A stretch of DNA of 64,000 nucleotides, taken from contig JAMZAV010000108.1 in NCBI GenBank assembly GCA_024449915.1, positions 1,674,001-1,738,000 on the forward strand, given 5' to 3'. Within the stretch, counting starts at the first letter, position 1. Every line of letters begins with the position of its first letter. The notes beneath the pieces are model-generated. The model searched no databases, had not been told where the DNA came from, and was given only the letters and a program-made list of their open reading frames with translations. This document shows, piece after piece, positions 12,515 to 23,805 of the stretch. A program made the position numbers and the translations under genes. This stretch comes from Sweltsa coloradensis (taxonomy: Eukaryota > Arthropoda > Insecta > Plecoptera > Chloroperlidae).

Positions 12515-12720
12515 ATTATGCTGTGTTCAAATCAGAGCAGACATAAGAGTGCTCTGTAATCGACTTTTTTGAGCAGTCTGCTTGGCTAAGTCGACTCGTT
12601 ACCCGGGAAAGTCCGTGTGAAGTTGGGTCGAAATGTCCAATGGCCAGGAAGTCTATTGGTTTGCCCCCGAGGTATTCCCCAAAGTGTATGCTTGCGAGCC
12701 TACTTCACCTCTAAAGAGGG
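12515..12720 (-). promoter_or_regulatory. Probable VAMP4-like promoter / 5' UTR region
   Basis: This is the sequence immediately upstream of the start codon on the minus strand. It is more GC-balanced than its surroundings and carries two CCAAT-type boxes in opposite orientation (CCAAT at 12637-12641, ATTGG at 12655-12659). No clear TATA box is seen. The transcription start is inferred to lie roughly within 12520-12620. Confidence 0.4.
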
Positions 12721-13940
12721 CCCCGAATGCGAAGAATGAAATCAAACAGGATTGTAATTAAATTAATTTTAAATTTTTCCTAGGGTTGTATTTAATGAAT
12801 TATTTTCTTACCACGTAGAAAATTGCAGTGTCAGGAATTCAAAAAACTAAATGCTGTTTTAGGCAGAGGCCCAGGGCTAGCTAGGTAAAGGTGGGGCCCC
12901 AGGCCTAGCGTAGGGTGCCTAGACCTAGGCCCACCAGCAAAATGTAGCATTTTTAATGTTTTTTGTATAGTTTTTTTTTTAAATTTTTTTAACTTCTTGA
13001 CCTTTTCCAACGAGGGTTTTGCTAGGCCTAGACCCTATGACAAGCCAAAAAAAAGAGAGATACAACGCACATGGACTAACAAACAAAGAAAATTTGTTGT
13101 TTACAAATTTATAAAAAAAAGACTAAGCTACCGCCTTTTCTGGGTGGGTTTTTAAAAGGGGACTTAAAAACGTTGTCCGTTAATAGGCAGTGGGAAGCCA
13201 TGATAAGCAGGCTTGGAGAAGTTTTTGAAAATCATTAAGTAGGCGAGGGGTAAGCAGGAAGCACAGAGCAGGCAAGTTTTTAGCGGTAGCAGTCGAAAAC
13301 TTTCAGACGTACCCTAAGCCTATAAAAACAATTACATTTGCGTTGTCATTGAAAAGTTCAAATTGATACAGCGGGACACCCGTAGGACAAACGCACCCCC
13401 ATTTAAAGCCCTACAAAAATTAATAAATAAAATCATGGGAAATGTTTATTTAGGCTTTTTTGTATAAAAACTTACGCAATTTCGTGACATGAAGCGAAAA
13501 AAAAGAAAACTGTACAAAGAATAAAGTTTTTTTAAGGGGGTTTCCAGTTCATCAGTAGGTGAAAGCCCTTTATTTTTTAAATTTTGAAAATACATTTTTA
13601 CAATTCTGACAGTTTTTCTGTGGAAATGTACGACGCAAAAAGGATAAAAAGTGGGGGAAATCTAGGCCTTTTTGTTAAAACAAAGATGGAGTAGGGTAAG
13701 AGTAGGGTTTTTACTCCATAGAGTGCGAAAAATTGCTTTAAAACGGGGAAAATAATTGAAAATTTACACGTCGCATTGAAAAAGAGAATTTTTTAAAAAA
13801 AATTTACGTCATCAACAACATGAGGGACTCCCTTTGGCCCTTTATCACGTGGATTTTTTTGTAATGTGTAAGCAAAATAGTCAGATCCATGAAATAAAAC
13901 ACCTTTTCCAATCATTTGACGTACTGGACCATACAAATAT
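12721..13940. other. Divergent intergenic region, homopolymer-rich, possibly poorly resolved
   Basis: This lies between the VAMP4-like and C/EBP genes. No exon is seen. From about 12960 on the text is unusually rich in runs of three to eight identical bases (for example around 13130-13160, 13500-13560 and 13790-13860), a texture not shared by the rest of the window. It could be real low-complexity DNA or an assembly patch with inflated homopolymers. Confidence 0.5.
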
Positions 13941-14450
13941 TTACTCAAATACGATACCTAAAATAAAATAAAATGTAATTGTTTGCAATAATTCTTGGAA
14001 TGAGGATCGAATCATCGAACACGTCACAATCGACGAAACGAAACGAAAACAAGTCGTCCGCGTGTGGCGAGCGTTCGGCGAGTACCCACCACGATTGGAA
14101 GCGAGAGTTGGTGCGCGGGGAATATGAAAACGAATAACTTTCGCGCAACTACGTACACGCGCTTAGAAACGCGAGAGTTTTCCTACGACGAAACTTGCAT
14201 CAACCCCGTATTTGACTCCCGGGACAGGGCGCAGGTTTAAGTGTTTTTTCGCATTTTGGTCAGGTCCTAGTAAATCCCCCAAATTTTCCCAAAACCCGGG
14301 GTTTGGGGGGCGTAACAAAAAAACTCTTCGGCCCCCCCCCCCCGGAACTTTTTTTGTGTCGTGTATCCCGGTGCAAATGTCTGTTCGTATCGGGAAAAGG
14401 GCATTACCCGTGATTTTTCGATTTTTTAAGGGCGGCTAATTTAACCCAGT
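13941..14450 (+). promoter_or_regulatory. Probable C/EBP promoter and 5' UTR
   Basis: A CpG-rich block (about 14010-14180) in AT-rich surroundings lies upstream of the C/EBP gene. It includes GTCCGCGTGTGGCGAGCG and TTTCGCGCAAC, the latter one mismatch from a C/EBP palindrome (TTGCGCAA), which would allow autoregulation. Bases 14270-14350 contain a long C run and look homopolymer-inflated. The transcription start is not determined. Confidence 0.4.
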
Positions 14451-14556
14451 TTTTGGTTTGGGAAGAGGAACTTGGGAAAAACGGAAGTGACATATCAGTT
14501 TTCTCCAGACTTAGTGATCAATCGGACACAGTTCAACAATTGGTCTCTGACCAATT

Positions 14557-14574
14557 ATGTTATGTACATTGTGA
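14557..14574 (+). CDS. Five-codon upstream ORF of C/EBP (MLCTL)
   Basis: ATG TTA TGT ACA TTG TGA ends four bases before the C/EBP start codon (14579). Its own context has A at -3 and T at +4 (moderate). A second upstream ATG (14562) in another frame reads across the main start to about 14669. Vertebrate C/EBP alpha and beta mRNAs carry a conserved very short uORF just upstream of the main AUG that steers reinitiation to a downstream AUG and so sets the long:short isoform ratio. The same role here is an inference from position and size. Confidence 0.55.
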   Translation: MLCTL

Positions 14575-14578
14575 TACG

Positions 14579-15570
14579 ATGGAATCTCCTCAGATGTACG
14601 ACAACAATACCAACCCGCCGATCAACCACAACAATCAAGACCATCTTCACAAGAAACCGCCGGGACTAAACAATAACAACAACAATCTAACAACATTAAA
14701 CAACAATACCAACAAGGCGCTACTTCTCAAACAGTACCATCAAGAGTCCGAACTGGCCGACTTGAATACCCCGGAAATTTCCCTGGATCTCCAAAACCTC
14801 ATAGACGACAGTCAATTCAGTGAGGGCCTCTTCACAGATATCCTAAATCCTACCCAAAAACACCAAATTCACCATCATCGTCCTGGGGTGGTCAACAGTT
14901 ACGGGCCCCGCACAACGCTTGCGTATATGCCCCAGCCCGTACATTCGGGTTCAACCTATAACATAACAAACACCAACTCAAATAGCAGTTCGGATTCCAA
15001 CGATTCTAGTGAGCCGTCGATCAAAGAGGAGCCTTTAGATCCTTCCCGGGTTTCCCGGAAAAGCCGGGCAACAAAAACAACACCACGGCCTGGCAGGGGA
15101 CCTTATTAAAACCCCCTAATCCCCCCGCGGGAAGTGGGAACTTCGTGAGCAACGGGTCCGGGAGTACGTTCACTACCTTGACGCCGTCCACCCTCCCCGG
15201 AGCGATCCACCACCTGGGCCTCGGGAAGAGCGTCAAGTCGTCGTCGTCGAGCCTCCACCATCACCACCACCGGAAGGGAGGTAAGTCCGTGGACAAGGCC
15301 AGCGACGAGTACAGGAGGAGACGGGAGAGGAACAACATCGCCGTGAGGAAGAGCAGGGAGAAGGCGAAGATCCGCTCCCGGGAGACGGAGGAGAAGGTGA
15401 AACTTCTCGTCAAGGACAACGAGAGACTCCAGAAGAGAATCGAACTCCTGTCCGAAGAGTTAAATGTATTGAGATCGCTGTTCGCTAATGTCGGAGTCAT
15501 GCCCGAGCATCTCCACCGCGAGATCAACAAACATCTCGACTCTTTTCAACAGCAGCATCAGGGATTGTGA
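14579..15570 (+). CDS. slbo (C/EBP homologue): C/EBP-family bZIP transcription factor, frame broken once
   Basis: This is a nuclear DNA-binding activator. The start ATG at 14579 gives MESPQMYD, with A at -3 and G at +4; no in-frame ATG lies upstream. In order: Asn/His-rich low complexity; a transactivation box [19 protein letters not shown] followed by [10 protein letters not shown] (about residues 58-90); a Ser-rich stretch and SIKEEPLDP, the IKEEP sumoylation/regulatory motif (about residues 144-153). After the frame break come a Gly/Ser/His-rich linker, the basic region [20 protein letters not shown] (from about 15310), a leucine zipper (about 15385-15480) and a short tail to TGA at 15568-15570. 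The reading moves from frame 2 to frame 1 between about 15040 and 15095. Either one base is missing in homopolymer-rich text, or a 47-base GT...CAG segment (15049-15095 region) is an intron of the right length to restore frame. I favour a sequence error. An in-frame internal ATG at 14927 would give a form lacking the activation box. Confidence 0.9.
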
Positions 15571-16530
15571 ACCGAGGTGCAAAGGATTGCGCATAATTCC
15601 AAGGAACTTTACTAGGAATGCCGCGCTCCTTTGCACTTTAACATGCTGGGAAATGAACGCACCCAGGAGAATCTTAAAGTTCCAATATTTAGACTTTTGT
15701 GGATTGAGTGAACCGAATTATTACAAACGAGAGCGAAAAGTGAATTTAAAAAATATCGAAAACACTTTTTTGGTGATGAGCGATTTATACAGTGGCGAAG
15801 TTTTGTATGAAGAGAAGTTGCAAGTGGGCAATTTCTCGTGGAGAGAACTTGAATATCAAGCGACAATACGTGTGAGCTGTGTAGACTATATTTTTAATAA
15901 CAAGACTAAACACTTTGGCATCTTAAAGTGCCTTTTATATAATTACAAAAACCGCCTGTGCAGTTTTTTAGTAATTATTATGATAAATATTTTAAACTTT
16001 ACATTGGCGAAGATAATGATGGTTACTCGTGTTTTGATAACTAAAGTGTGTTTTTCACCTGCTCTTGCAAAACCATCTTGACAATGGTTAAATACGATAC
16101 GTGACAGAAATTATTCCAAGGAATAACTTTGATGAAAAAGTGTGGGTGCTCCTTTTGAATTTCTTGTAAGTCTTTTAATAATAGTGAATTTTAAAATCAT
16201 ACATGTTTTTTTGGAAATGTAACAAGTATGTAAAATCTCTAGTTTTTCATCTGTAAAATAATATGTTACCGCCGGTCTTTGGCCCCCAGTGTGCACATTA
16301 AGCTCGCATCAACAGATTCATATTTTATATCCAAGATATATAATATTTCAAAAATGTAAAACGAAAAATCAAAAAAAGTGATTTAATTGTTTTGGAGTGA
16401 TACATTTTTTTATTGTACTAATATACTTCCGTTCCAGAATGCGTTGTGATTTCTATAATGTTATTGTAAGTAAAAAAGTTACTGTATATTTGTATTGAAT
16501 ATAAATAATAAACATAAAACACGTATATTT
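15571..16530 (+). other. C/EBP 3' UTR (inferred)
   Basis: AT-rich sequence after the C/EBP stop has no further coding signal. AATAAA at 16507-16512 is the first convincing polyadenylation signal cluster (overlapping AATAATAAA). The 197-residue open frame overlapping the stop in another frame shows no domain and is treated as chance. Confidence 0.45.
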
Positions 16531-18730
16531 AAAGAAAGTGTATATATAAAAATATAAAGTCTTTCAAAATTCGAGTCCCGTGGTCGTTTTCGCCTAATCA
16601 TATCGGTATAGTGCGTATCTGAAGATTATTTAATTTGTGGCTAGGCGAGATCGATTATGGGATTAAGAAAAATTAGTCGTCTACAACGAAAGAAGTTATA
16701 TTTTTGTGTTAAGTTATTTTTTGTTAAAAAGTAGAGCTATAATACATAATATTGTAATTTATATATTGTTTTAGATATTTTAGACTTTTATTTAGAATAA
16801 TAAGCAGCGAAATAAATTTTCTTAATTATGTATGAAAGTACAACGGACGTGGAGTTGTTTTATAACAATGTGAACAATAATTTAAAATTCAATTTTCAAA
16901 CTTGGAATTTCATGTCTGAAAAGGAAACAATAATGATGTAATTGTGGAATTTCCTCTTGTTTTAAAAACAATGCCTAATTATCGTGTGTGACAATGGAAG
17001 TAATTCTTTCTGACTAATTAACAAAATATAGAAGTATATTTTTTTCAAAGCTGATTTATATATCCAAACCTGGAGCTTTAAAACCATTTTATTAATTATT
17101 GTAAGACTTGATGCTAATTGCTATGAACTATTCTTGATTATGCCAGTAAAATAATAAGCTAATCATTTTTTAAATGTGTAAATCTGTATAAAGATATACT
17201 TTTTCGAATTCAACTAATATTTGTGTAAGATTGAACAAAACATATCTTTAATCAGAAAAAAAAGTTGTCACCAACAAAATCAATTAATTGACATAATTTA
17301 TTTCGTTGTATTATGAGTGTAAATGTGCATTAAATATATTTTGATATAAAATATAACAAATGTATTAGTAATTCGGCTTTAAATATCACTAAATCCTTCG
17401 ACTCGAGTGAGACTATTGTTGTATTTTTGTGCATTGCCAGCATAGACTTGAAATAACTATTATCCAAGTCAACAGAAATTTAGCAGTCAAGTGCTAATTC
17501 GTCTTTGATAGTCATGTTATGACGTATGTAATTTCTATTGAACAATCATTTTTATTTTATGTCATTCTCAGTATTTTACACAAGCTGTTGACGGGGTCAA
17601 ATCAAATCGTTACTGGCAAAGTTCAAAAGGAAAACATTAGTCTCAGAATTTCCCTTCATCTAATGTTCTATGTCAATCTGTTTTTCCCCCAAGTAATTAA
17701 GCAATTTTCGTGTAATTATCGACTTGTTAAAACATTGTCCCTTGAAATATGAACTTTGGTGAATGAATAAGACCCATTGTGTGAAGATAATCTGAAGCAA
17801 AAACATTGCACAATGAGTATGAGAATAAATTTTGTCGGAAAAGAGAAAGTTCTATTCTAAAGAAATGTGTTTGTGTACGCCTATAGGGGACCCATCTCAT
17901 TAAATAATTACGTTTCTCTGCCCATATAAATAATAGTCTGGGCCACTAAATTTTTTTTTATTAGAGGTGATGTGTGGTTGCCTTATTTGTAAGTAATGCC
18001 CAGCCAAATTAAGTTTTGATAGTTGATAACATCGTTTTATTCTAAAAAACAGTGAATCAACTATTGAACACGTTTCAGTTATCTTTGAAATTCAATACAT
18101 AATGTATGCTTTGTGCTTCTTGCTGCAAGTTTTGTTTTCAATTATCAAATAGCTTATCTATTACTGACCGGTTGCTTTTCAGTCATTCTTAAGAAAGAAG
18201 AAGAAATAATAATAAGTTCCTTTGTTGTTAACAATTATAAATCCAAGATTATAAAAATCAATTTCTGAAGGATTCCCTGTGGCTGCATACAATTTGACGC
18301 TGAAAAAAGGACGGGGAGTACAAAGAAGATTCATCGGCTACTATTTCACTATCCAATGAACGACTTCACCATTGATATAAGGTAGTGTATATGAATATTA
18401 ATAACATAGCATGCATAGGATACAAAAATAATGAGATCACGAAAAAATATTTTGTAATAAATAAAAAGTCCTCGTTCTTGAGTGTGTATTTTAGTGGGGT
18501 GGTTGTGTTATATTACAGAATAAAATTTGGAAGAAATAACACCCACTCCAGAAGTAATCGCGCGTTAAAAGTATTCGAACACAATTCAATTAGGTGCCTA
18601 GTTGTAAATGACAAAACAATACGTTGATAATTTAGTGTTGTATAAAACGCTACGAATCAACTCTTTCAATTTAAATAGTCTACGAGAATCATTTTCGTGG
18701 GTGGAATTCTGATATTTAGTAAAAAAAACA
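16531..18730. other. Intergenic, AT-rich, nothing recognised
   Basis: No exon, RNA gene or repeat with an identifiable partner was seen in this stretch. It could hold a longer C/EBP 3' UTR or regulatory sequence. Confidence 0.5.
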
Positions 18731-18734
18731 TAAA

Positions 18735-18800
18735 TTACAAAATCCAACCCTCTCTGGGGATTGAACCCGAATCTCCAGCTAGCCGGGCGGATCCCTGTTA
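18735..18800 (-). mobile_element. tRNA-like SINE head fragment (family A)
   Basis: On the minus strand a B-box-like GGGTTCAATCCCC is followed by a GGATTTTGTAATTTA stretch, the junction found in other family A modules. The A-box half is too decayed to recognise. Confidence 0.5.
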
Positions 18801-19476
18801 GAAGTTGGATGTAATTCTGGATATTACCCCGTAATAATACGTTCAACGTGTTTGGCACATTTTATAGTGATCAGTCTACTAAGAGATTCTTAATTTATAA
18901 GTATTTGATTAGTGAATTGAAATATTTGTAATTTTTTTTTTTGTATAAACGACTTTGTATTTACAATGTCACTACAACAATGTTCAAAATTCAAATTAAA
19001 AAATAGATTAGGTAAAAATAAAATTATTTATAAACATTTAAACAACAAAACCAACAAAATTTATGGTTATTCTATCACACTACTAATGTGGTTAAATAAT
19101 AACAGTTAATGCTAAAAAGGTGTTTCAAATTTTAAAAAATTCCTTTTTGAACTGATCAGCTTTCCTTAAATTGAAACCGTTTAAGATTCCTGGTTTGTTA
19201 TTTTTCATTCTTGATTTCACACTTTAAAACTGTTTATGTTAAGGAGAAAATTTACTACAATGAACCATAAAACTTCCGTTGGAAAACTTTTTCCTAAAAA
19301 ATTAAGAAAGATTGATTCTCGTACTTCCACGCTCCAAACGTCGATGTTCAAACTCTTATATTTGAAATAACATACAAAACATTTGTTTAAAATATAAAAT
19401 TAGATTTTATCAAAGCAATAACCAAGCTTGTACACCCTCAATTCTATGCTTGCATTCTTCACCCATCACAGAAGAA

Positions 19477-19645
19477 CACTCGGGAAATACTACCGTAGGT
19501 GGAATTGTAAATATATTTAATACAATTGTGAAATTAAAAAAATCCATCCCGACCGGGGTTCGAACCCGCTACCTGAAATGTGGGAGACCCGGTTTCGAAC
19601 CCCGGTCGGGATTTATTTTTTTAATTTCTGGATTGTATCCAACAT
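19477..19645. mobile_element. Family A tRNA-like module in a palindromic setting
   Basis: The sequence reads CGGGAAATACTACCGTAGGTG, then a TACAATT...AAATTAAAAAAATCC arm, CCCGACCGGGGTTCGAACCC, a short spacer, the near-reverse complement GGTTTCGAACCCCGGTCGGG, and an opposing arm TTTTTTTAATTTCTGGATTG. Thus B-box sequences face each other inside inverted arms. The same architecture is seen at 54190-54362. Confidence 0.65.
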
Positions 19646-19789
19646 AAACTGTTCGTATTATTGTTAAGGGAATGTCCAAAAGTTCTCATTCTCAGCATTC
19701 GCCTTCACAAGTGAAGAAAACTGTCCCAAACAAAATTACAGAAGTATTGCCGGTGTCGGGACCAGAGCACCACGCGTTACGCATGAGAC

Positions 19790-19960
19790 TCTCCTGTCGC
19801 TCCGCACAAGAGTGAAGACCACACACGAACGGAAACAGACAGAAAGTAAAAGTGTTACACGTATTATAGTTTTGTTTTGGCGGCAACTGATCGCATCTCA
19901 TCTCCGGACCGGAAGTCTGATGACGTCACGCACGATACACCGGCCGGTATCATATCAGCT
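19790..19960. promoter_or_regulatory. Promoter-like island with ETS and CRE motifs
   Basis: A GC-richer stretch contains CCGGAAGT (ETS-type) at about 19909-19916 and a full palindromic CRE, TGACGTCA, at about 19921-19928, extended as TGACGTCACGCAC. The same extended CRE occurs at 44503-44515. No gene start could be attached to it. Confidence 0.3.
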
Positions 19961-20689
19961 ACCGCACCAGTCAGACGATCAATCTAGATGCAATCTGCCC
20001 TAGACACTAAAACAAACTTTATTACCTTACCGATTATATAACGATATACTCAACTTGTATTTTGCATATTTTTGCATCTTATTAACATAATTGCAATGCG
20101 CGAATTCGAGGATTTTTTGCTTAGGTTTTAAATAACAAAACAAAAATCACCTTGATTGCAGGGAAAAGGTGTTTGGAACCAAACCGGTCTATAATGTTAG
20201 CCATTTACTACTAAACGAAATGTTAACTTAATTAAGACATGCTGGGGAACATTAAAACAATCGACACACTTACTGACGATCGCGCGACTGGGCAACCTCC
20301 ATCGGTCTTATGTATTATTATGAAAATACTTGTACATAACTGATACCACATTACAAATACCCTAAAAAGTGTGTTTATATATTAATAAATTTCAAGATAA
20401 AAATGATGTGATGCAAAACTTACAGGGAAAAGTTATGAAGGGAGTGTGATGATAAACACATTAAAATATAAAAATATAAAAAAAGAATAAAATTAGTAGA
20501 TAAATTAAAATTTGTAAAATGAAATGTTGGTTTACCCTACCATAAGAAAATGTAAAAAGTGAAAACATTGCATCACTTCTTGTTCATTGAGTGAATGTTC
20601 GTGAATCGTGTCCATCTATGCTAGCTCACTATTTCTATTTTAAATAATGCTCTTTGGTTGGCCGTTATTTGCTTCTTGACTGTGGCTTT

Positions 20690-20830
20690 TAAAATCATGT
20701 CTAAGACTGAAAATCAGTTATGTGACTGAGTGGGTAGACCTTCTAACTACGAATGAATGAATTTATATTTTAATTACAAAATCCAGGTCGACCGGGGATT
20801 GAACCCGGGTCTCGAGCTTGCCAGGGTTTA
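20690..20830. mobile_element. Family C tail (+) abutting family A tRNA-like module (-)
   Basis: A family C tail (ACTGAAAATCAGTTATGTGA then CTGAGTGGGTAGAC) reads on the plus strand at about 20708-20745. Immediately after comes a minus-strand tRNA-like module with B box GGGTTCAATCCCCGG (about 20793-20808). Two SINE-like fragments meet tail to tail. Confidence 0.55.
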
Positions 20831-21003
20831 GATTCACGAGTTGATCGCTAATAACTTCTTGATTAGTATTTGAATTTGTGTTTAATTTTAATCCCCGCTA
20901 GAGCTGATTTTTCAATTTGTAAATTAAATTAAATATTAAATAATAAATACAAGACATGTAACTTTGAGCTTTACTTATTGAAATCATTAGCATCACTTTT
21001 CCC

Positions 21004-21128
21004 ACTCATGAAATCACATTTTCGGTAAACCCCCGTGCTTCGTCATCGGGTCCACTCCAGCCCTAGCTCGACAACCTGACTGACGACATGAGAGTTTACC
21101 TGGGTTTCCCGAAATGGTGATTTTATGC
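21004..21128. repeat. Imperfect inverted repeat of about 28-base arms
   Basis: ACTCATGAAATCACATTTTC plus GGTAAACCC pairs with GGGTTTCCCGAAATGGTGAT plus TTTATGCGAGT about 70 bases away, with a few mismatches. The loop contains a GC-richer segment. No second copy was noticed in the window, so whether it is a MITE or a unique hairpin is open. Confidence 0.6.
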
Positions 21129-21584
21129 GAGTCACACGTGTTGTCCAGTGTTCTATTAATACACAACGATAATATTTAGTCTAACGAGTTGTTGATAAGC
21201 ATTCCACTGTCTGAATCTTAAACAATGGCTCAGTGCTAGCACGCAATAACCTAATTAGAATGGTTGACGGCTTGATTCATATCCATCACCAACCAGGCCA
21301 GTAGCTTAACCTCGTGTAATTGCGAATTTGTATCGTTTAGTAAAATTGATTTTTATTCACCCTTATAAAAATTTACAAGCGACATTGCATGACTAGCATA
21401 GGGATATGAATTTAGATACGCTATGTTCAGGCATACTTCAATAAACATGTGGACAGTTAGGTATCATAGTTTAATTATGAGTCAGTTCAGCTAAAATACA
21501 TTATTCGAGGGTGTATGGGTAATATTGACCAGAACAAGAAATACACAGTACACTGTTAACATTTAAAGAAATTGTTCTATTCTG

Positions 21585-21805
21585 TCACCGATGACTAAAG
21601 TGGGTAGATTCTAAATACTAATTTATTTATTTAATTGTATTTTATTGATGGACAGTGTCGTCAGTTTCCCAAAAGCTCACTTGATAAAGTCTAAGACTAA
21701 ATTAGAGTCCCACTTCTCCAAATAAATCAAGGGGGAAAACGGTTGCTGTCAATCTCCAGGGGTCCTATCCCTGCACCCACATTTGCCAACACACCTGTTT
21801 TAAGC
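21585..21805 (+). repeat. Family C tail followed by interspersed repeat copy 2
   Basis: GTGGGTAGATTCTAAATACT and a TTTATTTATTTAATT stretch form a family C tail. About 21690-21805 is the second copy of the repeat described at 9995-10135, sharing GAGTCCCACTTCTCCAAAT, a CCAGGGGTCC block and TTGCCAACACACCTGT. Confidence 0.55.
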
Positions 21806-22190
21806 ATCGGTACAAAAAGTGAAAGGACCTTGGCTCGATCCCCGGTTAAGACACATTTTCGACTATATTGCTATCACTGGATCATATATATTAAATATAA
21901 GGGACTGAATACAAGATGATGTTGATGATGTACAATTCAAATCTTTTGTACTTAATTAATCCCAGATTCGCCTTTCACTGAAAAAAATCAGTGACAAACC
22001 CTTCACTCAGATATTCCAGTGCTGGCATCAAACCGACAACCTCCTGAATTACAGTCCGCAGTATAAGATGAACAAAAACATGTTTAATGTAAGATTATCA
22101 CATTGATTGATACTACATGATTTCCTGAAGCCAAATTTAGACGTCGTGTAGGTAGACAATATTACAAGAAAAAAAACAAACTCCTTCCGC

Positions 22191-22427
22191 TCATTCTTCA
22201 ACGCCGCTCAAGTTTCTTGCTGCGTTCCTAGCTAAACCGGAAGAGCCTTCCGATTGGCTACTGAGGTTCAGGTTACATATAGCTTGCATTCTTATCACAG
22301 CTAACCGCATTGTTGATAGTTGATACAGAACCTCGTGCAACTCAACTAACTGCCTACAAAGACTTTTCAACACATAAACAAAGCCTTGACTTACAAGATC
22401 ACCAGATAGTTCAAAAGATATACTCAT
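22191..22427 (-). CDS. Unidentified small ORF, 78 aa
   Basis: ATG at 22427 (A at -3) opens a 78-residue frame ending at TGA. The predicted peptide begins MSISFELSGDLVSQ and continues through a helix-prone stretch (LCRQLVELHEVLYQLSTM) to a Ser/Gly-rich end. No family is recognised. It reads more protein-like than its neighbours (mixed composition, amphipathic leucine spacing), but a chance ORF or a TE remnant is equally possible. No splice or polyadenylation support was found. Confidence 0.2.
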   Translation of the reverse strand: MSISFELSGDLVSQGFVYVLKSLCRQLVELHEVLYQLSTMRLAVIRMQAICNLNLSSQSEGSSGLARNAARNLSGVEE

Positions 22428-22729
22428 TATTAATTAACAGCCATTTAAATGCCATTTTCATTTAATCTCAAGTGCAGTTTAACGAAGATAAAACGCCAAT
22501 TAAAATATTGTTGGAAATATATATTGTGTTTGCACTAGGTCAATAAAGTGTATAATTCCCTCTTCGCATGCAATCTAGGCAATAAAATTTCGTTTTACAT
22601 AAATTAACTGTGCCAGTGAGAGATCGTAAATAATGCATAATAGTCACGTTAGTACAGACGAATTGCTGTTTAATAGGGCTTCGTGTCACGTGCCCAGGTA
22701 ACGAGGTTAATAGCGACGAGCCAGATGAG

Positions 22730-22975
22730 GTGATGAAGAATCAAGTCGGAAGAGTAGTTATGATGAAGGGCGGTGAAGAATAAGGTCGTAAAGATGGATT
22801 ATGATGAAGAACAGTGAAGAATCAGATCGTAAAGATGGATTATGATGAAGACGGTGAAGAATCAGGTCGTGAGTGATTATATGATGAAGATCGGTGAAGA
22901 AGCTGAGCTGGAAGAGGCATTATAATGAACAATGGTGAAGAATGAGATAAGAGGGATAATAAGATGGGATTATGA
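22730..22975 (+). repeat. Degenerate minisatellite, about 41-bp unit, six copies
   Basis: GTGAAGAAT recurs at about 22773, 22814, 22853, 22893 and 22934 (steps of 39-42), each followed by (A/T)(A/C)AGRTCGTAA-like and TTATGATGAAG blocks. Purine-rich strand bias is strong. No coding potential is preserved. Confidence 0.8.
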
Positions 22976-23805
22976 AGATGAAGTTAAAGGAATTTTTAAA
23001 ATAGGAAAAATGCAGATTAATGTATAGGTTCACATTACCGCTGTAAAATAGATTTCATCCCGTTTCATACAATTTACTGGTTTGAGCTAAATTAGAACCA
23101 CAATGTTTTGAAACTTGATTAAAATACCAGAAAAAACGAGCCAATGTACGGAAAGCAATAAAATGCACAAGAATAAAGAAGAAATAGACACGCGACATTA
23201 TAATCAAGCTGTAAAATACAAGTACAGGTGACCTTTCTGAAACCCAGCGGTGGAGGTCGTTGTTAGTTCACTTAGCAAGATGATGAGTGGGTGGTAGCAA
23301 TGGTTGATTGTTGTGGATTCATTTTGCATCATCTTTTAAACTAGGTTTATAATCATTTATTTCATACTTTTGTAGTAACAACAGTTGTAATTTTATTAAT
23401 ATAGACATATTTGGCAGCAGCCGATCCATAAAGAATGAATTAACCTGCGGGGTTTCACCTACTATATATACACTATTCCAACATCTTTGCGGCCTACCAA
23501 TAACATACAGTCCCAGCAGTCACTGCTTACTAAAAATAAAAATGCGATTACGAAAATATTTAACTAAATTTGTATTATAAAGTGAACATAAATAGTTCCA
23601 ATAAAAATTTAATTTAAAAAATAAAATATATAATAATATCTGCGATGATAGTTTGATTTAAAATTATTTTAAATCCATCGAAGGTTGTGTGTTATAAGCA
23701 TTATGAACCATACATTTTCTTTGGTTTTCCAGCTTTATGAATACACATAAAAATAGTTGTTCTTTAATTCATTTTAGCTAAATTTAATTGACTTCATCTT
23801 CGTTA

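Noticed and set aside
14453..14578. N-terminal extension of the C/EBP frame upstream of 14579
   Set aside because: The frame is open but contains no ATG before MESPQMYD; the extension would need a non-AUG start, and the ATG at 14579 has a strong context.
15488..16081. 197-codon open frame overlapping the C/EBP stop
   Set aside because: It overlaps the bZIP in another frame, shows no domain and runs into AT-rich UTR sequence.
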